Below the pieces are notes generated by a model. It saw only the letters and a list, made by a program, of their open reading frames with translations, ran no database searches and was not told the DNA's origin. From assembly GCA_030340625.1 (NCBI GenBank), contig JAOPHQ010002559.1, positions 124,001 to 188,000 on the forward strand: a stretch of 64,000 bases of DNA. The letters are read 5' to 3'. This document shows positions 1 through 11,953 of this stretch, piece after piece. Every line of letters begins with the position of its first letter. The stretch's first letter is position 1. A program made the position numbers and the translations under genes. Source of the stretch: Merluccius polli (Eukaryota > Chordata > Actinopteri > Gadiformes > Merlucciidae).

Positions 1-3000
1 AGGCGGTGAGGTTCATGCTGTTGAAGACCTCCATGAGGGTCTGGCCCCTGCCTCTCTCCACGTGCACAATCTCCTTGGGATACTTCTTCATGGCCCGCTT
101 GATGAAGCGCAGCAGGTGCTTCTGGTTCATGCAGGACGAGGCGTGGATGTGTGTGTCCACCTGAAGACAAACGCAAACATCGGTAATATGGTTTGAAAAA
201 AAGTTTAACTATTTCAAAATCTACAAATACAACTGACACATATTTTTGTCTTTTTTTTATTAAAGTAACTAAATTCTAACTTCTAAAATACCTTTAAATA
301 CATTCAACATAACTTTAAAACCTTTAAAGGGAACCCCGGCTATGTCGACTTGTAGTTCTTAAAAGATAAATGTTAGTATCAATTATTATAAAGTGATATA
401 AAAAACCGTCTTAATGTCTTCGTTTTTATAAAATGTGTAAAAAATAGTTTAACTCGTAGGCCGCCATTGTTGTTAACGTCTGGGTAGTGACGTCATATGG
501 TTGCACTTGCCGGCTTCGGAAACCCTGTTGAGACTAGCGAACTTATTATTTTCCCAATATACGGCTCTGGTTGAGACTATACAGCGACATAAACATGTAA
601 TCTATTCAGCCTTTTCAATTTGAACCCGAGCGAAACAGCCTCCACGACCGGGAGAGTGCTGCCCTTCCCAATCGGAACCGGGTCACCAATAGGTAGCCTC
701 AAAGCTCGATAGCCGGCGGCGCTGTCCGGGTTGCTGATCCTCCTGCCGGTCAGCTAGGAGCAGCTACGGAGCTGTCCAGATTGCTCAGTGGTCCCGCCTT
801 ATTAGATAGCCTACCTTATTTTGCACATGTATACATTTGTTGACATATCTATAGAAAGACCATGTTATTTTTCTATATCAATAGTAGGATGTTTGTTGTT
901 TATCTATTAGCTTCAATCAGTAACTCAAGTCCTCAGATGAAAACCCACAAAAGTTAATGTTAAGTATTAAAAAGATGAATGCTCTGGTTGCAGGTCTTAC
1001 AGATATGCCTCATATCGGCAGTTTACATGGTGGATACATGGCAGACTAGGGAGAAGAATCCGCAGTCATTCCTGCATGTGCAGTTACCAAAATGAGAAAT
1101 GTCTACCCAGAACCAAGTGGAATCTATACAGGGTTTGAGGATGTAGATATTGATGATACAGAAGTAGATTAATCATGGAGAGATTTCAATTAAACATTTA
1201 AAACATTTTAATGCATTTCATCATGAGCACTTTAATGTCTTGCAATGTTTAAACAACTTTTTAAAGCCAATGTGGATGTAAAAAATGCTGGTGTGCACAT
1301 CATATGTATATAATCATAGACAATCACAATCATAGACATAATCACAATCATAGACACGTACAACTGGCGCAAGGGGTCGGCGGCGATGTCGGCTACCCAC
1401 CCGACCCGTCTTGAAACACGGACCAAGGAGTCTAACGGCGCAATGAAAGTGAGGGCCGCGCCGGCCGAGGTGGGATCCCGGCCCCTGTTTATCTGTTTCG
1501 GAGCCTATTCTCTTAATGTTGCGGATCGTTTGTAACTTCATTGCAATTTAATTCAATGTACTGTCGTTCTATTTTCCATAACCGTTGTGTTATAATGATG
1601 CAATAGGTTTAGGTATATGTAGGACAGTGGCCTGAAGGCGTCACTAGGCGGCGCTGTTGCGCTGTCCAGGTTCTTGCTTTATTTTGTACCCTGCTGGACA
1701 CCGTAGTTCTGAATTGAATTCCGTGCGGGCCGCCATGTTTGTTATGTTTGTTTTCCATGGTTTGAAGGTGAGCACTGTTAATGACGGCCCGATTTTGTTG
1801 TTGAATATCATTAAACAATACCTACTTTGTTTAATGATGCTGTGTATTTATATGTCGAGTGACATAGCACTATGTGTTTTGATGTTCATTATGGGTGTTT
1901 TGTGCCGCCTGTGGGGCTTTGTAATTGGCGCTAGCTGTTAGCTGTTAGCTCCATGTCTTTTACTGTTGTCACCGCTGTGATTAATAGTGCAGGACAGCAT
2001 TGTCTGCAATTGATATTTTGTGTTTTATATTTTAGTATTTATGCCTTATTAATTAAGAGTTTATTTTTTCTAAAATGTTTGTGATGTTTGTTTTCCATGG
2101 TTTGAAGAAATAAAAGCGCGGCCAAGGTCTCAGCCACAATCTACGAGCCCGGTGTCTGGTGACATCCTTCCCTATACACCACAATAACCATAATAAATAA
2201 AAACACAACGCAGAGTACAGGGGAGGTGTGCATCCGTGCCACGCTGTGGGTTACATCTTTGGTGCCGTGACCCGGATTGTGACACCCTGAGACTATAAAC
2301 TGCGCCTGGCAGTGCCCCCCAACTTTTGTTTCAGATACTGCTGGGGTAGAGCATTCTCGCTTCAGCAATATATCCTTCCAGAGCTTTAATGTGTTTGCAA
2401 TATCTGTATTTTCTGATGTTTTAATCTAAACAAAAAAAAAAAAAAAAAAAAAATGCTAACTACTAGTTTGATGGTACTAGATTAAGACAAATTTTGTGTT
2501 TTTGAGTGTTTGATTCTGCTATAGGCTACTAGTTGTTTTTGTAAAAAATAGTCAAGCCAGAATTGCTAGTGGCTTACTGCTTTCTTTGAGGTAAACAGGT
2601 TTTTGTACTGACAAATTTGACTTTAATTCATGTTTGATTTAAGTTTCCGTTAAAAGTGTGATATTTGCGATTCACCTAGTTCATTATACTATACATGATA
2701 CAACATTTTTACATACACACAGTTTCAATAACACTAAGACTAACATTTATATCACATAGTGTGTATGGACAGAAACAAACATGTTGACTGATACCCCAGA
2801 TTCTGTCATAAGCTTGGAGTCACCCTCTGCTGCAGCCCCAAGCAGCCAACATGCCTATGGTCCTGCGACAAGCCACAGTCATGACCCACAAATGACACCT
2901 TCCCACCCTATGAGGGAGCAAACAGTGGCGGATGATGGCTCAGTGAGCAAGCAACCAGCTGTGAGATCTAAGCTTGTTGAACACATCACCAGGTTTGCCG

Positions 3001-6000
3001 AACCCCACCTGCAGTACCCCACCCAGACCTACCAACAGCCCCAAGGGCCTGGACTAGGCCCGCAGCCTTCCTCACTACCCCTAAGGCTCTCACGCTCTGC
3101 CAATCATTATGGCACCCCAGCCAATACGCCCACCCAAGAAGGCTTTGGAACCCCGAGACAAGCCCTCCTGCCCCGTTTTTATGTCTCTACAGCCACAGAG
3201 CCAAGACGACAGATGAACAGGTCAGATTACAGTCTGCCAGGCATGATGTCCCCAGTGGGTGCCCCGGCGCCCCATCTAGCTGTGCAGTCGATGGCGGGCT
3301 CCCCTCTCCCACCCCAAGCTCATCTCCATGGGCCCCCTACTCTCCTGTCTCCCCAAGGTCTTCCAGCCTGTGTCCCTCAAGATGCACACACTATTCAGAG
3401 ACCCCCCATCACTCATCCAAATGCCTCTCATTACTTCCAGACCACCCAGCCCAACTCCCAAAGTTACAGTGGCTACTCACAATCTACTCCCATGCTAGGA
3501 TATCGAGCTCCACCAACATTCAACCAACTGAATACCACCCCTCCTGCTGGGCCCGGCCCCCACATGCAGCCAGCACCAACCCCGGTCCACTACTCTCAAG
3601 ACCCCGCAGCCATCATGCCCTACCCTCCAAATGTGGCGAGTGCAACCTTTAGCCACACAGCCCCTCTTCAGACCCCCCTCTCAGTGTACTATCAGACACC
3701 CACAGCTAACCCTCAAAACGCCATACACCCTGGTGTCTCCACACATTCCATGCCTCTTCCACCTTCTATCCCACTCATGCACTCATATCCAGCTGACCCA
3801 CCCCTAAAGACCCCTGCCATCACCACTCTCAACTCAGGCCTCCCGCAGAGGACCTACAGTGGATTCATGCAGACTCATCAGGTCAAGAATGTCCAAGTGT
3901 TCACAGGGAATGCAGACAGCAAGATGCTGGTAGACGATTGGATACGAGATATGCAGTATCTCCTGGAAGCAATCGAGCTGCCTGCACACCTCAGCTTTTC
4001 CACTGTTGTGCGACACTTGAGTGGTGAGGCCAGGAAACTGGTTCTTAATCTGCCCCCCCATGAACAGACCCCAGAGAAGGCATTTGAGGAACTCAGGGCA
4101 GAGTACAGTGATGCACAAGGCCTCTTGGATCCACTAGCTGACTTCTATGAGCGTGGTCAGCGGCCAGGAGAGTCTCCCTGCTCCTATGCTATTGCACTGG
4201 AGTCCACACTGCGGGCTGTGGAAGACAGTCAAAGAGGGGGTGAACCCTTTCCTGATCGTGACAGTAAACTCACCCGACAGTTTCTAAGAGGGCTTAATGA
4301 TGAGGAGGTGTATACAAGAATTGCACCAATGAAGCCCAGGCTTCTAAGCTTCAGAGAACTGCAAGTTGAGCTAAGAAATTTGGCAAGAGAGACTAAAAAG
4401 TTCCAGTCACAGAAGTCTAAGAAAGCATATGCCCAAGTCCATGTCACATCTGCATGTGATGCAAACGTGAGGGCAGAAAAAACAAAGCATGCCTCAGAGT
4501 TATCAGTGCTGACTGAGATGGTACAAAAGTTGGCCCTCAACCAACAGGAACACATGGCCAAGCTGTCTCACCTTGAATCAAGGCTCACTGCTCCACATCC
4601 CCTCTCCCCAGCGGGACCTCAGCCATCTCCTGTAAGGCCCACCCAGAGTGCAAGTGTTACATGCTACCGGTGTGGGAAACAAGGACATATAGCCCGGGTC
4701 TGCAGAGCAGTTTTTCCAGGTCCCCACCAAGCCTGGAGCCAGCAGCCTCAGCCGGTGACCCCTCTAGAGGGTACCAGCGCGCAGCCATCTCATCCTTTAA
4801 ACATTTAAAGCCCATGGTAGCCGGGGCAACCATGGGCGAGCAAAGAGGTCCCCTACTGCAGGAAAGAGAGAACACTGATGGAGGAGAGAGCCCGTCCCTG
4901 GTGGGCCCGAGGAATGAGGGAGACGTGGATGTCAATGGAATGAAATGCAGGGCTCTCATAGACTCAGGGTCTCAAGTAACCAGCATCACCCACAGCTACT
5001 GGCTTAACCACCCCGCCCTCCGAGAGCAAAAGCTTCAGTCCTCTCAAATACCCATTGAGGGTGCTGGGGGACAGAGCGTGCCTTACTATGGTGTCCTGCG
5101 TGTAACACTGAAGGCACTGGAAAAAGAGTTTAAGGCCGTTCCCGTCTTTGTTGTCCCAGATTCTGATTATCGTTCCTCAGTCCCCCTGCTTGTAGGGACC
5201 AATGTCATCCGTGCCTCTAGAAAACACCTCCAAGCATCTTATGGCCAGCAGTGTCTCCACAGGATTAAAGAAAGCCATCCAGAGTGGTACACAGCTCTAC
5301 AGGAGATTGGAGGCACAGAACAAAGTGAGACAGATGACATGGTGGGCCCTGCTGTGTACACTGGCCGTAAGATTCACATTCCTGCAGGAAAAGAAATGGA
5401 CTTGATGTGTAAGATTAAAGCTGGCCCACAGAGAAAAACTTACACAGCCCTCATTGAAGGCCACCCCTCCCTGCAACTCCCCCAAGACCTCTTTGTTGAC
5501 AAAGTCCTCGCTGATGTGAAGAGGGGCTGTGCCCCAATCAGAGTAATGAACCTGTCGCAGCGAGCTGTAACAATCAGGCCGCATACACACCTGGCCAAGG
5601 CCTTCCTGGTGGAAAATGTGGTGGAATTTCCTGATGGGGAGAAGAGAGAAGGTGACAAGTTAGAGGATGACAAGGCTTGCCTGAGCTTTGGGCAGGTGGT
5701 GACAGGCTGTGCTGTGGACCTCAGCGAAGCAGCGGTGGAGAATGTGCACCAGCGCTCTCTCCTTAGGGAGCTGGTGGAAAAAAATACAGGGGTGTTTTCA
5801 CAGCATTCCTTGGATTATGGCCACACAAAGACAGTACAGCATGATATCCCCCTGGTTGACTCAAAGCCCTTTCGGCTCCCATATCGCAAAATCCCCCCCT
5901 CTCAGTGGCAGGACGTCAGAAAGTTGTTGACGGAGATGGAGGCTGCGGGTGTCATCCGGCCTAGTAAGAGCCCATATGCATCACCAGTGGTCATTGTAAC

Positions 6001-9000
6001 AAAAAAAGATGGCTCACTAAGGCTGTGCATTGACTATAGGAGGCTCAACTCTTGCAGCACAAGGGATGCATTTCCTCTGCCGAGGATAGAGGAGGCTCTG
6101 GAGGCTCTGGGGCAGGCAAAATACTTCTCCACACTCGACCTCACATCTGGCTACTGGCAGGTGGAAGTGGCAGAGCAGGACAGACACAAGACAGCATTCA
6201 GCACTCCCATGGGGCTGTTTGAGGCTAATAGGATGCCGTTTGGCCTGCAAAATGCTCCATCCACCTTTCAGAGGCTAATGACCTGCTGCTTTGGTGACCT
6301 CAGCTTCACCCATCTCCTTATTTATCTGGACGATCTCATTATCTTCTCCAAAACCTTTGAGGAGCACCTGGAGAGGTTGCAGCTTGTGTTTGATCGGCTT
6401 CATCAGCATGGCCTGAAGTTAAAGCCCTCCAAGTGCCAGCTTGTAAGAAAGGAGGTGCAGTATTTGGGTCACCTGGTGTCCGCTGAGGGGGTTAGAACAG
6501 ACCCAGAGAAGATACGCAGGGTCGAAGACTGGGCACGGCCCACCAATCGGAAGGAAGTGCTGCAGTTCTTGGGATTTGCAGGGTACTACAGGCGGTACGT
6601 ACAGGGCCACTCCACCATAGCTGCCCCACTATACCGTCTCACTAGTGGTGACCCCAGAAAGAAAAAAAGAGGGGGAAGAACAAGCGCAAGCCCTGACCCG
6701 CCCTTTCTGTGGACTAGTGAGTGTGAGGAGGCATTTCGGTCTCTTAAAGTGAAGCTGACGACTGCGCCGGTGCTCGGCTATCCAGACTACAGCCTGCCGT
6801 TTCTTCTCCAGACTGACGCCTCGGGGGGAGGGCTCGGTGCTGTTCTGGCACAAATGCAGAATGGGACGGAGAGGGTCATAGCTTATGCCAGTAGGGGCTT
6901 GAGCCCAGCAGAGACAAGATATCATGCCCACAAACTTGAATTCCTGGCTCTGAAATGGGCTGTGACGGATAAGTTCTACGACCATCTCTATGGCCACAGA
7001 TTCTCTGTACAGACTGACAACAACCCTCTCAAGTATGTGATGTCCTCGGCAAAGCTGGATGCTACGGGCCAGCGGTGGGTGTCTCGGCTGTCGGCGTTCG
7101 AGTTCGACATTCAGTATAGGAGGGGTCAGTGCAACTCAAATGCAGATGCCCTCTCCCGTCTGTCCAATCAGGAGGTCACACAGGTACTGCGAACCTGCCC
7201 CCAGCGGGTGAGGTCTGGTGACACACCAGAGCCTGAGAGCCCCCCAGTGGAGAGTACTGCAGCATCCGAGGTGCCTGACCCCAGTCGGTCTCTGGAGTCT
7301 AGTGAGCTTTATGGTGGCGTAGGGACAGAGTCGCTCCCCTCAATGACAACACAGGAGATTCGTGCAGAGCAGAGAGGGGATCCTGTCATAGGCCCAGTTT
7401 TGCACTTCAAAAGCCGTAACCAGAAACCGAGCCACAGTGAGAGAGTCAGAGGTGGTAGGCAGGTCTGCCTTCTCTTAAAGGAGTGGAGGAGGTTAGGGAT
7501 AAGGGATGGCATCATGTACCGCTGTATTCGAGACCGTCAGAGAGGTGCAGTGGAGCAGCTAGTACTGCCAGAGAGGCTTCGCACATCAGTCAAAACTGCT
7601 CTGCATGATGACTCTGGACACTTTGGATTTGAGAGGACACTACAAATGATAAGAGAGAGATTTTACTGGCCAGGAATGTTCCAGGAAATCAAGGCTTGGG
7701 GTGAGCAGTGTGAGAGGTGCTGCCTCCGGAAGACCCCTACAGCAGGCCTCAGGGCTCCCCTGGTCAGCATCCACAGCAGTGCTCCCATGGAGCTTGTATG
7801 TATTGACTTTTTGACTCTGGAGAAGTCCAAGGGTGGTATTGAAAACGTGCTCATTGTTACAGACCACTAATCCCGCTTCGCACAGGCCTACCCCACGAAA
7901 GACCAAAAGGCCTGCACAGTGGCAAGAGTGCTGTGGAGAAACTTCTTCTGTCGTTTTGGCTTCCCTGCAAAGCTGCATGCAGATCAAGGGCGCAACTTTG
8001 AGAGTGCTGTTGTGAGAGAGCTCTGTAAGTGTACTGGCATCACTAAGACCCACACCACCCCCTATCACCCCCAGGGCAATGGGACCACTGAAAGGTTCAA
8101 CAGAACACTCCTAAACATGCTGGGGACTTTAGAGCCTCACCTGAAGCCCCGCTGGCATGAGTATGTGGACGCTATGACTCACGCCTATAACTGCACACAA
8201 CATGACTCGACAGGGTATACGCCATATTATCTCATGTTTGGCAGACATCCTCGGCTGCCTGTTGACCTGGTTTTTGGCCTCCCCAGCGGGGCGGAGCCAT
8301 GTGAGTACAGTGAGTATGTCCAAACTCTGCATGACTGTCTGTCACAGGCGTACGCCCAGGCCAACCAGATGTCTAGGCATGCTAAGAGCCAGCAGAAGAA
8401 ATACTATGACCGAAAGGCAAAGAGCCAAGTCTTCAGCCCAGGGGACAGGGTCCTGGTCAAAGTATGTCATGTGGAGGGACGACAGAAGCTTGGAGACAGA
8501 TGGGAGTCACGACCATACATTGTGGTGAAAAAACAACCTGGCATTCCTGTGTACGTGCTGCGACGAGAGGATGGTGAAACACAACGAGTGGTCCACCGTA
8601 ACCTTCTGACACAACATCTTTAGGTCACCAAACCCGTAGTGATTCTGTTTTGAGTGTATTTGGTTGTACTATATTCAGGTGCATTGGGTGGTCTTTGTTG
8701 ATTTAGTTTGTTCTGATGGCTGGGACGCCATCAATTAAAGAAGGGGTGAATGTAGGACAGTGGCCTGAAGGCGTCACTAGGCGGCGCTGTTGCGCTGTCC
8801 AGGTTCTTGCTTTATTTTGTACCCTGCTGGACACCGTAGTTCTGAATTGAATTCCGTGCGGGCCGCCATGTTTGTTATGTTTGTTTTCCATGGTTTGAAG
8901 GTGAGCACTGTTAATGACGGCCCGATTTTATTGTTGAATATCAGTGCATAAACCACCCATCCACCTACTTTGTTTAATGATGCTGTGTATTTATATGTCG

Positions 9001-11404
9001 AGTGACATAGCACTATGTGTTTTGATGTTCATTATGGGTGTTTTGTGCCGCCTGTGGGGCTTTGGGTCTTTTACTGTTGTCACCGCTGTGATTAATAGTG
9101 CAGGACAGCATTGTCTGCAATTGATATTTTGTGTTTTATATTTTAGTATTTATGCCTTATTAATTAAGAGTTTATTTTTTCTAAAATGTTTGTGATGTTT
9201 GTTTTCCATGGTTTGAAGAAATAAAAGCGCGGCCAAGGTCTCAGCCATAATCTACGAGCCCAGTGTCTGGTGACATCCTTCCCTATACACCACAATAACC
9301 ATAATAAATAAAAACACAACGCAGAGTACAGGGGAGGTGTGCATCCGTGCCACGCTGTGGGTTACATATACGTTTAGGCTCCTTATGTGAGAAAATTGTC
9401 GGGAAAGCATTTGATTGTAGTCTTCGTTTATACCCAGCCGCTCCGACGAGCTCTTTCAGCAGTTGTGGTCGACTAAAAGCCTCAAATGCGTCGGGAGAAA
9501 AATGTTGTGAACACAGCCGCGGATCTTGTGGAAATTGTGTCCGTCCACAGGCATCTCCCACTTTCTCATCTTCTTGTCAGTAGGAAAGCGGTGTAAACTC
9601 ACATCACTCCCCTTGTTGCCTTTTGACTGGAAGTCGCACCCAAAAGCAGCACAATGTGGCATTTTACTTAACTCTTAAAAACTTTTACTCTAACTCTACG
9701 CGGGTAAACAAGCACTAACGTCAATAGCTATTCTACCAAGCGCAACCATTCTACGTCATCGATCCCATAGTGCATTGCGCGCGGATTACATGGCGGCTTA
9801 CGTAGGTCAAAATATGTACTACATATATCTTTTTTAAAGAAATGGCAATATTTTATGTGCTTCTAACAACATATTTTACTACAAGAGAACAATAGTGGCG
9901 TATTAGGGCCTACAAGTCTACATAGCCGGGGTTCCTTTTAAGATTTTACACTTTTAAAATCTTTACACTGAATACACAGAAGATAGGGATCACAGTCAGA
10001 GGCCAGGGTTTTGGGGGCCCACCTTGCGGATGTTGTAGAAGTCTCGATGCGGTACTTTCTTCTGTTCTGCCAGCTCCTTCATCTCGTTCAGCAGGATGTG
10101 CATCTGGAACTTGGAGCTCAGGTATTGCAGACGGCGATAGCAAAAGGATTTTCTGCCTCGATAAGGAACAGGAGCAAGAAAATCAGGTCAGGCTGTCCTG
10201 AACAAATTTCAAGTTTATCATCTTACAGGACAAGTAATTATATATAATACATATACAGATTAAAAAAAACTAAGCAAGTATCCATTATGAACTTAGAAAC
10301 TTACACTGGTCCATTGATGATGAGGGCCATCATAACGTTCATATCAGCAATGTATTCTCGCAGGTCTGGATAAGGCAGGTCCACCTCTGTGCTCCTGAGA
10401 AACACCAAAAATCCAAAAGCAGAACTTCAATTTGAAGTGCACTTCAAATTTGAAGAGCCCTTAATATCAAGTGCACATTTTGGCATTGGTTCGATGTAAA
10501 AATGTCAAAAACAGTAGAAGAAAAAAGAAGAAAAAGACACAAAGTTAACAATAGTGTTAGATAGTGTGGTTGTGTGTTTGCCTTGCCACCACACTAGTGA
10601 GAAAAGTGGTAGAAGTGTGTTGAGTTGTTCTTCCTCTCACTTGTCCATTGTGCTCCGTGATGTGAACACGTGTACCACCCCATTGACCATCTGGCAGCCG
10701 TAGCCGGCGTCTGAGGGCATGCTGGCCGGGTCTTGGTTCTCGTAGGGGTGGGTTTTGGAACCGGGCGCAGGGTGCATGTGAGTGGTGTCTTACAAGAGAG
10801 GACAGAATCATGGATCAGGCCAACATAGACGTTTTTCTCAGAGGATCACTGCCGTTGAGTGGGCAACACATAGATTGCTAAATCTGCGACCACTGCCTGG
10901 ATTATTGGGTATGATTAAAGCCTTTCAGGTTTGTGATTTGTGTGCCTATATGTGTCTTATTTGTTTGTTTGCATGTAAATAATGTCTGTGTGTGTTTGTG
11001 TATCTTGTTAAGAAAGTGGTATGTGTACTTGTGCGTGTGTTCATGCATGTGTGTGTGTGTGTTTGTGTGTTTATGTATCTTGTGTATCTTGTTATGTGAG
11101 TTTATTAATATATGCCTGTGTGCGCTTGTGTATGTGTGTGTGTGTGGTTTAGCTACCAGCGGTGGTCTCTGGGACGTCCTCCTTGTAGGCCCCTAGGGGC
11201 CAGTCGCTAAGCTCCTGCAGGTAGCGGGTGGTGGTCCTGCAGAAGCTCTGCAGAGACACACCCATGTACTTCTCCCTGATGAACAGAGCCTTCACCACAC
11301 ACTTGGCTGCATCCAGCAGATCTGTGAAAGGCACCTACACAGACAGAGGAAGAAGAAAAAGAAGAATAAGAACAAGAAGAAGAAGAACAAGAAGGAGGAG
11401 GAGG

Positions 11405-11445
<41 letters not shown>

Positions 11446-11918
11446 AGAGAAGAATCAGAGTGATAGAGATAAAGAATTTAGGAATAGAATAGAAATATGA
11501 TGAACATTACATTTTATCAGAAGGACAGACAAGAGTAGCACTTTAATGCAGCCCTAATGAGCTACTGCAGCCATAACTTACCCCACATTTCTCCTCCCCA
11601 GAAATGGAGACTCTCTGGTACTCCCTCTCAGGAATCAGTTCTCTCTCCAGAAAGTAACACGCTTGGTCCTCCTCCTTCAAATATCTGATGGAAAACATAT
11701 TCACAAGCTCCATGATTTGCTAAGATAAGTCAATGTGTTCAGTCAGTAGATGAGTTGAGCGGATGTGTCTAATGGTGGCGCCCTGGCCTTGCTTAACTCA
11801 CTCTAGATCGGTAGCGCTGTCGGTTTTCATGAATTCCTGTTTGGCACGCAGCAAAATGTCTGGCTCGAACCTGGGGAACAAGAGATCCAGTTTGACATTG
11901 TTATCAGTCACACTCAGT

Positions 11919-11953
<35 letters not shown>

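Larger units (their letters stand above)
1618..9366 (+). mobile_element. Ty3/gypsy (Metaviridae) LTR retrotransposon, nearly intact
   Basis: The element has LTRs starting TG and ending CA at 1618-2255 and 8751-9366, flanked by a 4 bp TATA duplication (1614-1617 and 9367-9370). It has a primer-binding site, gag, a -1 frameshift signal, pol (protease, reverse transcriptase, RNase H, integrase) and a polypurine tract. The domain order with integrase last is that of Ty3/gypsy. No envelope gene is present. By eye the LTRs differ by about three substitutions and two length blocks, so the insertion is recent. It lies antisense to ampd2 and interrupts the THAP-type transposon just beyond its THAP coding region. 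Confidence 0.95.
328..9937 (-). mobile_element. TTAA-flanked THAP-type DNA transposon (Kolobok/T2-like), interrupted
   Basis: Both ends carry the same inverted terminus: AGGGAACCCCGGCTATG at the left (328) and the reverse complement of AAGGAACCCCGGCTATG at the right (ending 9937). The match continues through ACTTGTAG. Each terminus directly abuts TTAA (324-327 and 9938-9941), the target duplication of Kolobok-type elements, and the left end fits the TTAAAGGRR motif described for Xenopus T2 elements. The inside of the right end encodes a decayed THAP domain on the minus strand, as expected for a Kolobok or P-like transposase. The left part holds a P2X7-C-like pseudogene in the opposite orientation and a 28S rRNA scrap. 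A Ty3/gypsy element splits the copy at 1618-9366. Without that insertion the element would be about 1.9 kb. Superfamily assignment is inference from TTAA, termini and THAP. Confidence 0.75.

Noticed and set aside
1362..1486. Functional rRNA gene
   Set aside because: Only about 125 bases with an internal deletion; no 18S, 5.8S or rest of 28S nearby.
4661..4801. Independent ATG start for pol at 4661
   Set aside because: The region codes for the gag zinc knuckle in the gag frame, and the frameshift signal at 4796 gives a better explanation for pol expression.
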